From assembly GCF_040712315.1 (NCBI RefSeq), contig NC_134017.1, forward strand, positions 29,433,273 to 29,497,272: a stretch of 64,000 nucleotides of DNA, read 5' to 3'. Below, one piece after another: positions 10,989 through 23,266 of this stretch. The notes below the pieces were generated by a model. That model saw only the letters and a list, made by a program, of their open reading frames with translations. It made no database searches and was not told the origin of the DNA. The DNA is from Castanea sativa. Lineage: Eukaryota > Streptophyta > Magnoliopsida > Fagales > Fagaceae. The translations under genes were made by a program, and so were the position numbers. Numbering within the stretch: position 1 is the stretch's first letter; the number at the start of each line of letters is the position of its first letter.

Positions 10989-12875
10989 TTATGCATGAGT
11001 ACCATTCTTCACCCACACGACACTTGCGTTTGGGGTGATATTCTTAGAGGATTGGGTACCATTGTTCTGAGTTTCGAACCTTCTGGTGAAGCTTGTCAAG
11101 TAGGTGGTGAAAGCGTCAATCATCTTCATCACATCCCTCATTCCAGGATTACTTTCTTGACCTTTAGGTTGCTCCGCAGTCCAATTTCCTTTGCCATGTC
11201 TTGGTCCTCTCGACCTTTGAGCACTTGCATTCTTCAATGCTTCGAGCTTATGATAATTTGGTCTGGTGTGTCCTGAAATTCCACAGTGATGACAAAAATA
11301 TTAAGTTCTAGGACCTCTTTGTGACTTTGGGAGAGATTCCCCATTACCTTTAGGTTTGACTACTGATTGGTTAGGAGGCTTAGCCAAAAACCTTTGGTCA
11401 GTCACATTCTGCTTCTTTTCAGGCTTCACTTTCTCAACAGCAGAAGTTTCTACTACTTGTTCCTTAGCTTTCACAATTATTTCCTTGGATATATTAGCAA
11501 CCGAACTAATTTCTCCGGTGTATCCCAACCTGCTTTTGTCGGAAAAAGGTTTTTGGTGAGCAAGCATTTCATCAAGCTTCTTGGAGGAGACTCACTCTAT
11601 TTTAGCATTAGCTTGAACCACTTCAAGCTCAAGAAATTTTATCTTTGAGTAGGCTTCAGTCAGCTCTCCATTCAGCGTCTCAACTTCACACTTAGTCTCC
11701 TTATATCAAACTAAAAGACTCTTGTAGTCTTGCTCTGCTTTCTTCATTTTCTTAATGGCTGCATTAGCAACTTTTGCATATTTACCGGTCTGCTCAAGGA
11801 GAGAGTTGTAGGTCTCTTGCAGTCCCTCTACTCTTTTAGCTTCCTCCTCATCGGATTCTTCCGCTATCCCCACCGACACCAATTCAGTGTACTCACCAAG
11901 CTCTTTCACCAACACATTTAAATCATCCAAAGATTCCACATGAGCAATGGTCATGAATGCAGAGAAGTTTCCTTCTCCATCACAACTTTCATCTGAATTT
12001 GAATTAGAGGAGTCAGAATCACTAAGAGTGGTGGCATACACCTTGCCCTTCCCTCTTAAATAATTGGGACATTCTTTCTTGACATGTCCATGTCCATTGC
12101 ATTTGAAGCATGTGATTCCTTAAGTGGATTGAGACTCCTTCCCATCTTTTCTCTTAAATTCCTTTTTATCTTTTCCGAAACTTGGGAATTTTCCTTTCTC
12201 GGCAAATTTTCCATTCTTCTTGAATTTCAAGAACTTTCGAAAATTATTTACAAGATATGCCACATCTTTCTCGACCTCATCCTCAGCCGATGAGTCGTGA
12301 GTTTCCACCCTTTCATTGATTGTCTTTAGAGCAAGGGATTTGCTCTTCTTTTGTGATGGAAATGACAGCTCATAAGTTTGAAGTGAGCCAACTAGTTCTT
12401 GAACTTTGATATCATCAAGGTCCTTGCTTTCTTCAATAGCTGTAACCTTTGCACGAAAGCTCTCTGGCAATGATCGAAGGATTTTCCTCACTATCTTTGA
12501 GTCCTCTGTCTTTTCACCCAAGTTGAACTTGCCGATTATTACCTCATTTAGCTTGCCATAGAATGAGTCGAATGACTCGTCGTCACTCATTTTCAGCTCT
12601 TCACATCGAGTGGTTAGCATCTGCAATTTAATGTCCTTGACTTTCTTTGTTCCCTCGTAGGTGGTCTCCAATATTTGCCATGCCTCCCTGGCAATTGTTA
12701 CGTGAGAGATCCTATGAAACTCATCTGGAGAAACACCACAAAAAATAGCAGTCAGTGCCTTGCTATTTGCATTGACTATTGCAAGTGTTGCCTTACCCAT
12801 GTGGATTTAGCGGCCTCCGGCCTAATCCATCCAACATCTACAGCATCCCAAACAGCCTCATCAATTAAACATAGG
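10989..12875 (-). pseudogene. Copia-type gag, broken
   Basis: Going down the minus strand, the first readable part is LIDEAVWDAVDVGW, then RPEAAKSTW. A one-base shift near 12800 leads into ANSKALTAIFCGVSPDEFH and AREAWQILETTYEGTKKVK, the plant copia Gag (UBN2-type) capsid core. A TAA at 12118-12120 is followed by a zinc knuckle CFKCNGHGHVKKEC (CX2CX4HX4C). Next come an acidic Ser/Glu region and a coiled-coil segment, another stop near 11705, and a second knuckle-like CHHCGISGHTRPNY in which the last Cys is Tyr. The frame ends at 10989. Gag would package the element's RNA. Several stops and shifts make this copy dead. Its N-terminus is cut at about 12875, where it meets a gypsy element head to head. 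Confidence 0.7.
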
Positions 12876-12883
12876 AATAATAG

Positions 12884-15800
12884 TTATTATAGGAGGAACC
12901 TTAACAGGTCAGTCATCCAAGTTAAGGAAGACATACCTAAAGGTGGTGCACAACGTCCAACTGTTTGGACGATCTCCAAGGACGAGGGGAGCTGACGAGC
13001 AAGCCATTACATTCACGAACAAGGATGCTGAAAGAGTTCACCACCCACATGACGACGCGATCATCATTACCCTGCTCATTGCTGATTATATGACTAGAAG
13101 GGTGTTGGTAGACAATGGCAGCTCAGCGGACATCTTGTATTACCCCGCCTTCCAACAAATGAGGCTGGGATGAGATTAGCTTTGTCTAGTGAATTCATCC
13201 TTGGTAGGATTTGGAGGGATGAAAGTGCAACCTATGGGTACCATTACATTACCTGTGGTAGTCGAAGCGTACCCGCAACAAATAACCAAAGAGGTAAACT
13301 TCCTTGTTATTGATTGCTCATCATCATAAAATGCCATCATTGGAATGCCGACTTTAAATAGTTGGAAGGCGGTAACGTCTACCAACCAATTGTCTGTCAA
13401 GTTCCCGACTGAGTATGGAGTAGGTCAAGTACAAGGAGATCAATTAGCCGCTAAAGAATGCTATTTAGCCATGTTGGCTATGGACAAGCACATACAGATG
13501 AACATAGACGAGAGAAGGATTATAGCGGAGCCCACTGAAGTACTAGAAGATATTCCTTTGGACAAGAACAACCCCGAGAAGTTTACTAGAATTGAGGCGG
13601 GTATGGAAAAGAAGACAAAGCAAACCTTGGTCTAGTTTTTTAAGAAAGTCCTTGATGTGTTTGCATGGAGTCATGAGGACATGCCAGGTATCGACCCAAG
13701 TGTCATTACCCATCATGTAAACGTGAATCCTTCCTCCAAGCTTGTATGTCAAAAGAAAAGAGTTTTTGCTCCTGATCGAGACAATGCCATCAAAGAAGAA
13801 GTCCAGAAGTTGATCACGACAAAATTTATCTGGGAAATCTATTATCCAGACTGGTTGGCTAATGTGGTTATGGTCAAGAAGGCTAATGGCAAGTTGAGGA
13901 TGTGCGTGGACTTCACTGATTTATACAAGGCTTGTCCTAAGGATAGTTACCTGTTGCCACGCATTGACCAGCTGATGGATTCGACAGCGGGTCATAAACT
14001 GCTAAGTTTCATGGACACCTTTTCAGGCTACAATCAAATAAGGATGGACGAGGTGGATCAAGAGAAGACTTCCTTCATTACTAGCCAAGGGTTATTTTGC
14101 TACAAGGTAATGCCTTTTGGTTTAAAGAACACGGGGGTGACTTACCAAAGACTTACCAAAGACTGGACGGAATGTGGAGGTTTACGTAGATGACATGCTG
14201 GTAAAGAGTTTGGATGAGGAGAAGCATCTGGATGACCTTCAAGAAACTTTTGATGAGCTTAGGTGGTATAACATGAAGTTGAATCCAAGCAAGTGTGCTT
14301 TTGGAGTTTCGTTAGGGAAGTTTCTAGGGTTCATGGTTTCATATGGAGGAATTGAGGCAAATCCCAACAAAATCCAGGTGATACTGAATATGGAGCCACC
14401 GAAGAATATCAAAGAAGTTCAATCTCTCACCGAACGAGTTGCCGCCCTTAACAGGTTCATCTCAAAAGCTACTAACAAGTGTTTACCATTCTTTAAGGTT
14501 CTCAAAAAAGCATTTGAGTGGACGAACGAGTGTCAAAAGGCCTTCCAAGTCCTCAAGGCTTACCTCACCACAACACCTTTGTTGAGCCCGTCTGTACCTG
14601 GTGAAGAATTATATTTGTACTTAGAGGTGTCCCCACATGCAGTGAGCTCGGCATTGATTAGAGAAGAAGGACAGATTCAGAAGCTAGTTTATTATACGAG
14701 CCAGGCGCTAAGAGGAGTGGAAGGACGATATCCAATGATGGAGAAGCTAGACTTTGATTTGGTCACGACTTCTAGGAAGTTGAGGCATTATTTTCAAGCT
14801 CATGTCAGGTACCAACCAAGGAGTGCGATAAAAGCACAAGCATTGGCAGATTTCATTGCGGAGTTCACTCCCGATCTAGATGAGCTTGACAAAGAGGTAG
14901 GGGCTCAAAGGTAAGTCATCAATGTAGATGGCTTGTCCACATTATACGCAGGAGGGATTGGAGTCATACTAAAGTCCCCGAAAGGAGAGAAGTTGGAATA
15001 CATAACTTGTCTACAATACCAAACCACCAACAACGAAGCTGAATATGAAACTCTCCTCAAAGGACTAGAGTTGGCTAAGTCTTTAGGGGCGGAATCAGTA
15101 ATAGTTAAAGGAGACTCTCAATTGGTTATTAATCAAGTGAATGGAATGTGTGAAGCTAAGGTGGATTAAATGAAGAAATATCTCAACAAAGTGAAGCGAC
15201 TCGTCCAGAAGTTTAAAGAAGCCAGTTTTGTTCAACTCTCGAGGGAGGAAAACATGGAAGCAGATGCCTTGCCGAAAGTAGCTTCGGCAAGAGGAATTAT
15301 GGACGAGTATGACAAAATCCAATACATGCCGAGCATAAACCTTCTAAAGATACAGCAGATAGGAAGGGGAGAAAATTGGATGAGTCCAATAATAGTTTAT
15401 CTCAAGGATGGAAGGCTTCTAGAAGATAAGGATGAGGCTAGGAAGTTGAGGGTTAGGGCTGCCAAGTACGTCCTCATAGATGAAGTACTATACAAACGAG
15501 GCTTCTCTTAACCCTACCTAAGGTGCCTAGCTTCGGATGAGTCAAACTATGTATTGAGGGAAGTCCATAAAGGAGCATATGGGAATCACTCGGGAGCAAG
15601 ATCGCTAGTCCATAAGGTCGTCTGTGCAGGCTACTACTAGCCAACTATTCAAGCAGATTCAAAGGCTTATGTCAAGGTGTGTGACCAGTGTCAACACTTC
15701 AGCAACGTTCCTAAATATCCCTTAGAGTACCTGACCCCAATGATGGCCCCATGGCCCTTTGCGCAATAGGGACTGGATATTTTAGGTCATTTCCCACTAG

Positions 15801-16609
15801 GAACCAAACAGATGAAATTTTTGGTAGTAGGGATTGACTACTTTTCCAAGTTGGTGGAGGCTGAACCTCTAGCAAAAATTACTCAGCAAAATGTTAAAAA
15901 CTTTGTTTGGAAGAACATTGTATGTAGGTTCGGGGTACCTAGGGTACTAGTATTTGATAATGGAAGATAGTTTGACAACGCACCTTTTAGAGACTTTTGT
16001 GAGCAATTTGGAATCAAGAATCACTATTCCTCACCCTCTCACCCACAGGCGAATGGACAAGCAGTAGTAGCAAATTGATCCTTGTTGAAAATCATCAAGA
16101 CTCGGCTCGAGGGGGCAAATGAGGTATGGCCAGATGAGCTGCCAGGTGTTCTTTGGGCTTACAGGACGACTGTGAGGACCTCAATAGGAGAAACCCCTTT
16201 CAAGCTAGCCTACGGAAGTGAAGCAGTCATACCTGCGGAAGTTCATATGGCTAATCATCGAGTGATGAAGTACGAGGAGAAGGAAAATGTGAAACAACTT
16301 CATCTTGACCTCGATCTTATTGACGAGGTAAGGATGGATGCAGAGTAAAGGACAGCAAGATACAAAAATCTTATAACTATGCAATACAATGCCATGGTAA
16401 AATCTAGGCGTTTCAGCGTTGGGGACCTCGTCCTTAAAAGGGTAACCTTGGCAACCAGGAATCTGACTCAAGGAAAACTAGGGCCTAATTGGGAAGGACC
16501 CTATAGGGTTATCAACTGTAAGAGGCAGGGGTCATACTACATGGAAGCTTTAGACGTACGGAAGCTAGAACACCCTTGGAACGTTGAGCATCTGAGAAAG
16601 TACTATTAG
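12884..16609 (+). pseudogene. Ty3/gypsy pol (Tat-type), decayed
   Basis: The domains appear in gypsy order. Aspartic protease: HHPHDDA, then VLVDNGSSADILYYPAF, at 13036-13170, followed by stops. Reverse transcriptase: [47 protein letters not shown], then YVDDML at 14174-14220. An 11-12-base tandem duplication (acttaccaaag) with a nearby deletion and frameshift lies just before YVDD. RNase H with a D-G motif and TTNNEAEYE is at 14915-15170. Integrase follows at 15520-16350 with zinc-finger residues, [27 protein letters not shown] and WAYRTTVRTSIGETPF. The chromodomain-less C-terminus ends RKLEHPWNVEHLRKYY at 16609. Stops interrupt it near 13171, 13330, 13635, 15168, 15510, 15640, 15767, 15967 and 16076. 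The catalytic Glu region of integrase reads AVVAN, so Glu seems lost. Gag and the 5' LTR are missing. It cannot be functional. Confidence 0.85.
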
Positions 16610-17656
16610 TGAAGGGTAAGCTTGGACGAGAATTACCATGGATGAACATCATGGATGAAGTTGTAGCTATGTGGTCTACTATTATTACATGTTTTTACAA
16701 CTACAATTACGTGTTTTTAAGAAAAAATAAGTGCACTAGTTCCTAACTTTTGCACCGTCTACGGACAAATTTGTGAAGGACGAAGTCATGTACTTGTATA
16801 AGTATTTTAATTTCCTAAGGCACTAGCTTTTAAGTGTGTGCCATATTTATGGACGATGTTTATATCATAAATATGGTTTGGATTTCCAATGTATTTGATG
16901 CATGAATCTAATCTCCATAATTTCACCCACAAGAAGGCTAAGGCCTAAGACGAACGAAAATCTCTGGACACGGGAATGTAACGTTTATAAGCTATCCTCA
17001 AAATGAGGATAAAGTGAAAAAAAAAATGCTAAGGCATGCTCATCTAGTCAATGGACGAGAAAATATATACTCATCCAAATGATGGAATTAAAACTTAAAG
17101 CATGGACGCCCAGGAAATGGACGAAGGAATGCATCCATGTAAAAATATAATTTAATATTTAAATCCATGGATAGACATACCCTGCCAAGGCAACCCAACA
17201 TTCTGGACGAGTTGAATGCTAAAGACATCTTATCTAAAGATGGAGGTAAACCGTCTAGCCTATGGATGAGGAAAAAAACTGGAAAACTAGTTTTTCATAA
17301 GACGAGCTATACTTGAAAAATTAAAGAATGGCAAACATGTTAAACATAAAAAGAAACGAGTGGATGGACCACTTCAAAACCCGTGTAACATGAATGGTGT
17401 AAGCAAGGGATGAACTCATCCATGCAACAACAATCAATAATGGATAAAAATAAACATTCATTCATCAAAGTTTAAAAAGGGTAGACAACCACTGGCCAAA
17501 AACCCTTATAAAGTAAAAGCCTAAAAAGGCAATTGTTTGGAAACTCATCCAAAGCATTCTGGAATAGTGAAATGTACTTAAATAAATTTTAAATGGTCCT
17601 AAACAATGGACCTCATAAAATAAAAGAGAAAAGAACAAAGTAAACTGGTCAAATTT
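16610..17656 (+). mobile_element. Gypsy 3' non-coding region
   Basis: This lies between the integrase stop and the end of the antisense gene. No open frame with a recognisable domain is present. The word 'ggacga' or its complement recurs often, as it does throughout the element. It likely served as 3' untranslated sequence of the sense transcript and the antisense gene's terminator region. Confidence 0.5.
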
Positions 17657-18810
17657 TTATACTTTTCCTGATGAATCCTCTTCGGTCTTTGACTCGTACT
17701 GGGCTGGCTGGGTGGTAGTGTCGTCCTCGATATTGACGTCTTCAGAACTCGTCTGGAGGAAAGAGCTAGCAGCGCTACCAAGTTGGAGTTTGATAGAGCT
17801 AAAGTCAACTTCAGGAAACTTTTCCTTAGCGTCCATACGAAAATCTTCAAACTCAGCTGCATAGTTGGCATCTAGCAAATCAATCAATTGCTTGGAAGCT
17901 CTGAACTCCTCCACTACACCTTCTTTGGCTTTCTCAAGAGAACTGCTCAGCTCATCATTCTTTTTTCTGAAGGTGATCAAGATGAGTGTCCTTTTAGATA
18001 ATATCAGTTCTTAGCTCTTCGACGAGATTTCACAGCTCTTTGGCTTCGTCCCTAGCCTTAGCTGCTACTTCAGCCCAACCCTTGCAATCATCCTTGACTT
18101 CCTTCATCCTTTTTTCAAGCAAGGTCCTTGTTTTGTCTAGCTCCGTGGCTGCCTAGACGCAGCGATGAACTTTGCCATACCCTGTGATCAGAAATTTTGT
18201 AAAAAAAAAAAAAAAACGTATGTATATGTTGTGACAACAATGACGAGATAAAAAAAAGAAAAAAAAAAGAAAAAAGAAGAGATATTTTTTTTTACTTATC
18301 TTGAAAAGATCATGAACACCTGAGTGCTCAAATTCTCTCAAGGACATGTCATAGCACGCAGCCACGTCCTCGCCAGTCACGGCCTTCTCAAATCTCTCCC
18401 AAGACAAATCCTCATTTTCAACAATGTTCGTAGGGACCTTCTAAGGAGGCTGAGACGAGGTAGGCACGGTAGTCTTGGAAGAGGGGACGTGAGCAGGCTC
18501 GGATGAGTCTACGTCTTGGATCTGAATGGACGGCTGCTGAGAGGAAGGGGGAATAGGGAGACCAGGAGTGACAACCCCAGTCTTGGACGCCCTATGTTTT
18601 GCCCTCTTTTCCTTACGACGGCTTGGAAGATTCTCTAAGTCAATAGTTTTTGATAAATTCCTTTTATCACCAACGGCTGGACGAGGCTAATTTTCAACAT
18701 CCTGCTTGGTTACCTCGTCCACCAGTTCCTTACCTTTGTTCTCTTTCATGGTTGCCATCCCTAGAGGAAAATACTTAGTCATCCAAGAGGTAATAAAAGT
18801 ATAAACTCTT

Positions 18811-18876
<66 letters not shown>

Positions 18877-19987
18877 GATAGAAAACTTACGCCTGCAGAT
18901 AGTGAGCTCTTGAGCTAGGAATTTTCTGGACGGCTCGGGACCAAGTCCCCAGATGGCAAGATGCTGAAGGCTTACCAAAGAGTGAAAAGCCCTATCAGTA
19001 TACAGACGAGCCTTCTGGACATGATCAAGGTAGAACCTGTTCATGGTTGGTCGTCCAACACCTAAAAAAAAAAAAAAAAGAGAAAAAGAAAGAAAAATGA
19101 AAAATTGTCAGACGACTACAGGCAAAAAATAAGATATATAATATTGATAGTAAAATAATTATAATAGGCATACCTTCAGGATGAAGGTTCCCTAACTCTT
19201 CAATATAGGGGGCAAAAGGATCCATGCCGACCTCGACAGGGTGTCCAGCCCAAAAACCAAAGACGAAGAAAAACTTCGTCTTCCAGTTCCTATCTGATGT
19301 GACCAAGGATTTTATTAATCTACAATCTCTCCCTTTAGCTGTGAATTGGTAAAAACTAAGGGATTTGTTAATTTCTGAGGGTTTGTAACGATAAAGGAAC
19401 TCGTCCACAGTAAGAGGATGGTTCTCTTCAAACACTTCCCTCCACAAAATTTGCATAAAGACGACAAGTCTCCATGCATTAGGGTTAAATTGGTAAACTC
19501 CTAAACCTAATCTAGTAAGTAATTCTCTAGCAAATGCATTCAAAGGTAACCTAAGACCCCCTAGAAGGTAAGCCTCGTAAATGCCTATCCCAAAACGAGG
19601 CTAGCAGCACCATTCCCCATGGACGACTAACGTAGGGTTGAGGTCGTCAGGTATTTGGTACCAACTCCTAAGGGCAACCAATCTCTTTTCGTCTGTCTTG
19701 GAAGGAATACCTATAGTTCAACTGTATATAGTCTCTACCTCATCTACAGGAGTGGACAAAGGAACACTTGTTGAGGTGCCAGCTAGAGCTCCTAAGGCTA
19801 CCCTCGTCCTAAGGTGTTCTTGAAAGACCTCTAAAGGAATCCCAGGGACCCCAGACGTGTATTCCTCGGTATCTCCACTACTACTACTACTGCTATCACT
19901 ACTAGAACCACTATAACTAGAGTCATGATACTCGTCTATAGCTTTCTCTACACTATTGCTGGACGAGGAAACAATAACCTCAGACAT
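17657..19987 (-). pseudogene. Antisense multi-exon gene of gypsy element (transposase_28-like)
   Basis: Four exons are inferred. Exon 1 (19987-19174) starts MSEVIVSSSSN with a Ser-rich acidic stretch and continues to FARELLTRLGLGVYQFNPNA, ENHPLTVDEFLYRYKPSE and FFFVFGFW, which resembles the 'putative gypsy-type transposase' domain (PF04195). Exon 2 (19061-18891) contains RPTMNRFYLDHVQKARLYTD. Exon 3 (18760-18300) has a basic SRRKEKRAKHR motif and ends VAACYDMSLREFEHSGVHD. Exon 4 (18181-17657) is a Lys/Glu-rich coiled coil with an acidic tail ending EDSSGKV. The exon 1-3 junctions keep frame, with GTATGC/TTTAG and GTAAGT/CTAG borders. The exon 3 donor reads ATAAGT, a lost GT. In-frame stops lie near 19718, 19602, 18690, 18430, 18030 and 18000, with a frameshift in an A-run near 17965. 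Tat-lineage elements are known to carry antisense ORFs here. The role is unknown. Confidence 0.65.
18813..18873. repeat. (GA)n microsatellite in antisense-gene intron
   Basis: About 30 GA units (CT on the transcribed minus strand) fill part of the inferred second intron of the antisense gene, 15 bases from its donor. Confidence 0.9.
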
Positions 19988-20394
19988 ACTGAAATTTGAA
20001 GGAAAGCCTAAGAAGGGGGATGAGGAGATTACCTGGCTCTAGACGAAGGATTACTAAGGATGCTAGAATACTTCTAAACGGGGCAATGGATGAGGAATTT
20101 CAAAGAAGAAAATTTGAGAAATGTAAAGGGTACGAGAGAAATTCCACTATTTATAGGCATTGAAAATTAGTATATGAAACGACGTGACCAGCCAGGAAGC
20201 ACCATGTGGCATTTTCCTTGAAAACTTAAATCGATGTGACAAGTCACCAATGAAACTATGACACATGGCACAATCTGAGACAATAAAATTCAACCATTGA
20301 AATTGTGACACATGGAACGACATCTGACTACTAATACGAAGACATGCGTGCAAAGAACAACAGTAGATCCTTCAGTGTTCTGGACGACCCTTGG
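19988..20394. other. Spacer between antisense gene and 3' LTR
   Basis: No coding content. On the minus strand it is the upstream flank of the antisense gene. AATTCCACTATTTATAGGC at about 20140-20158 gives a minus-strand TATA-like CTATAAATAG about 160 bases above the ATG at 19987, so it may have been that gene's promoter. Confidence 0.45.
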
Positions 20395-20407
20395 ACAAGG
20401 GGGCAAC
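20395..20407 (+). other. Polypurine tract of gypsy element
   Basis: ACAAGGGGGCAAC lies directly before TGATGGTGAAC, the inferred LTR start. Confidence 0.55.
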
Positions 20408-20975
20408 TGATGGTGAACTAAAAAATTGAACCAATTCCAATTCGTCCATAAGAGGCGCATAGAGCAGAAAGGCCATCTTACATAAGAAGGTCATCCATAG
20501 CAGGCGTCTGTGGTAATGAGGGTCATCCATCAGGAAGGCTCCTAGACTACCGCCTAACACTTAGAAAATTCCCAAGTGTGGATTTGCCTACAAGAGCTGG
20601 TGATGGAACCACATGCTATTGTTCCAAGGCATGAGTGAGATCCAGGTTCATTGCTACAACTCCTTATTAAGTACTTAACTTCCAATGATAGTTATAGAAA
20701 AAGATATAACTCCTATGACGATTGTGGAAGTTATCCTTGAACCCTCTGACCTCCTAAAATACATGGGAAGTAACAAATTTAATAACTGTTTCTAGGGCGC
20801 ACTATATAGACACCCATTCAGACCAGATAAATGTACAATTTTATAAATCCTGAAAAGTTGGAACTCCAAAACTTAAGAGAGAAATTAACTTTGGCATCGG
20901 AGGGTTCTTGGCCGGTCCACCCTGGTCACTTTTGATCATTTGTTCTTTCTTTCTTTTGTTTTTGAAGTTAATAAA
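20408..20975 (+). mobile_element. 3' LTR of gypsy element (end truncated)
   Basis: The block starts TGATGGTGAAC after the polypurine tract and holds a TATA box (CTATATAGACAC, about 20811-20822). It continues with GCATCGGAGGG and TTGGCCGG, wording typical of U5 in plant gypsy LTRs. A related LTR (GTCAGAGGGTCCTTGGCC) occurs at 57197-57801. The right end is unclear because it runs into sequence from another element. Confidence 0.6.
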
Positions 20976-21324
20976 GGATTGGAATGCTCCAAATCCCCTA
21001 GGAAAACAAACTTATCATCTTTTAATTTGAGCAATGAAAGAATTTTCCCTTTTTATTATCTTTGCTTATTGTCATCTCATTTATTCTTTTTTTTTTCTCT
21101 TCTTTTCTTTTTTCCTTTGCCATGTATTTTTTTCCCATGACATACTTTGAGGAATTTTCACCATGTCCATGGTCTTTTCCCCTAAATTTTGCCTAGACCA
21201 CCCTTTCAAGTTTTCAATCTAGTGGGGTTTTGTTGCCTTAATTTTTGCCTAGGCCGCCTTTTCAGGTTTTTCAACCTAGCAGGCTTTTTGCCCCCTTTTA
21301 AATGTAGTATTTTCGGAGTCTATC

Positions 21325-21935
21325 CATGTTAATGGGGCGAAGCATCTCTTCCCCATCCAAATCTATGATTCTTGTAGCACCTCCAGACATGATCTTCTTA
21401 ATGATAAAAGGCCCAGATCACCTAGGCTTCATTTTTCCCCTTGGATCAAAAGTCTCATCTCTAAACACCTTTTAGGACTAATACCCCTTCTTTAAGGTTT
21501 CTTGGTTTCACTTTCTTATTGAATGCCCTAGCAATGCTTTTTTGGTACCCTTCTGCATGGTATTGTGCCCTAGCCCTCTTCTTATCTATCAAAGCCAATA
21601 TTTCATATCTCGCCTTAGCCCAATCCTCTTATAGGACCTTAGCTTCCACCAACACCCTCAAAGATTGTATCTCCACCTCAATAGGAAGTACCACCTCACT
21701 ACCATAGACCAAGGAGTAAGGTGTTGCCCCAGTCGATGTACAACCCTATAAGGCAAATGGAAGCTTCTCAGCCCAATCTTTGTATGTCACTTCCATCTTG
21801 GCTAGGATATTCTTCAAATTCTTATTGGCTGCTTCTATGGTCCCATTAGCTTGTGGTCGATATGGTGAAGACTTGTGATGTTCAATGCTATATTCTTCCA
21901 TTACTCTTTGGACTTCACCTTCAAAGTGGGATTTG
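21325..21935 (-). pseudogene. Second gypsy integrase C-terminal fragment
   Basis: The minus strand reads HFEGEVQRVMEEYSIEHHKS, SPYRPQANGTIEAANKNLK, ATPYSLVYGSEVVLPIEVE, RARAQYHAEGYQKSIARAFN and EEMLRPINMD. This is the DDE-core end and C-terminus of a Ty3/gypsy integrase, with the catalytic Glu (IEAANK) preserved. Stops replace Trp or Gln codons in at least three places. It lies on the strand opposite the larger gypsy element and differs from its integrase, so it is a separate fragment. The sequence from about 20976 to 21324 is probably its non-coding 3' part. Confidence 0.7.
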
Positions 21936-22686
21936 TGTCTTGAAAAAGTACCATGGAAGGCTTTTTATAGTTGAAAAAAAAGGGGTTTGGAACGGTCCCA
22001 AATGATGTGGGATTCGTTCCAAACCTCAGCCATTATTTAAAAAAACTTGCATTTCTTATGCTTCTGAAACCCTTGCTGCGTCCATAAGAACGCGCTTGCG
22101 TGAGCATGCTTTAGCTCACGTATGAAGGCAGAGATCCACGTACACAGGCTGAGGGTTATTTTGATTATTTTATTTCCATAAATATATATATTTTTTGCTT
22201 ATTTAAAAGGTTATATTTTTCATTTTAACAGTCCTTAAGTCAAGTTAAAATCTGATTGGGCTTTAAACTAACCTTGAGCCTTAGAGTTCGAGCATCATTG
22301 GGGAACAAGGGCCCGAGTTGTAAGAGGTACAAAATGTGGTGCATACATTCATTGCATCTAAACCTTGTCAATATGAGTAAACCATGAGAGGCACAAGAAT
22401 TCCTTGTCAGATTTTAAGGGCCTTAATCAACTTATCAATGACTGCGATCTCCGAGTCGAAGGTTCACTAGAAAATAGTGAATATGGCATTTAAATACCGG
22501 CTATTGGATATGGCCTGCAAAGCACAATTAGACACAGTACATTAAACCTTATGCATGATTTTTTAGGGAAAAGAAACAAGGTATTTTGTGTGGTATAGAT
22601 TTGTTACAGAAAGAATTATACCTAATGGCCACACACATATTAAACAATTTTGGAAAGAAACAATTAAATGACATATTTAATATCCA
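21936..22686. other. Non-coding DNA with a strong hairpin
   Basis: No coding region is supported. GGTTTGGAACG at 21984-21994 pairs with CGTTCCAAACC at 22015-22025 to give an 11-bp stem with a short extra stem inside. A second small foldback (CGTGAGC/GCTCACG) lies at about 22097-22120. The rest is unremarkable. Confidence 0.5.
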
Positions 22687-22818
22687 CATGGGTGTGACAC
22701 TTTACACTTAGGATGTGGGGAGCAAGGGCCGGGGTTCAAGTCTCCATGAGGGAGCTTCACACATATATACACTTAGATTAGGCTAGAGTAGAAATTCTAT
22801 TTTGTATCAAAAAAAAAA
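22687..22818 (+). mobile_element. SINE family A copy 2
   Basis: It shares GGGGTTCAAGTCTC, 'ttcacacatatata', 'cacttag', 'ttaggctagagtagaa' and a terminal A-run with the copy at 4146-4316. The A-box end is poorly preserved, so the copy is probably 5'-worn or truncated. Confidence 0.65.
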
Positions 22819-22875
22819 TTTCCTTCTAACAAAATCAAATCGTTAGATTTGTCATTCACTTATGAAACGAATTAA

Positions 22876-23191
22876 TCTATATATATAAAACCAAAACCTC
22901 TAAAACTCTCACAAATTTCCATGTCAACATAATATTTAAGTAAAATTATCATTTTATTTAACTAAAATAATTTTTCTTTAGTCCAAAGTTAACAAAGAAT
23001 GAAACTCTACCTCTTTAACAAGTCTAACTTAAACTCAAACTCATCATTTTTATAAAACAAAATTATTTTTGTTTAATCCAAACTTAACAGGGAGTGAAAC
23101 TCTATCTCTCTAACAAGTCCAACTTAAACTCAAACTCAAACATTGATATTATTATTATTATGTCCAACTTTAACTCAAACTCAAACGTTGA

Positions 23192-23266
<75 letters not shown>

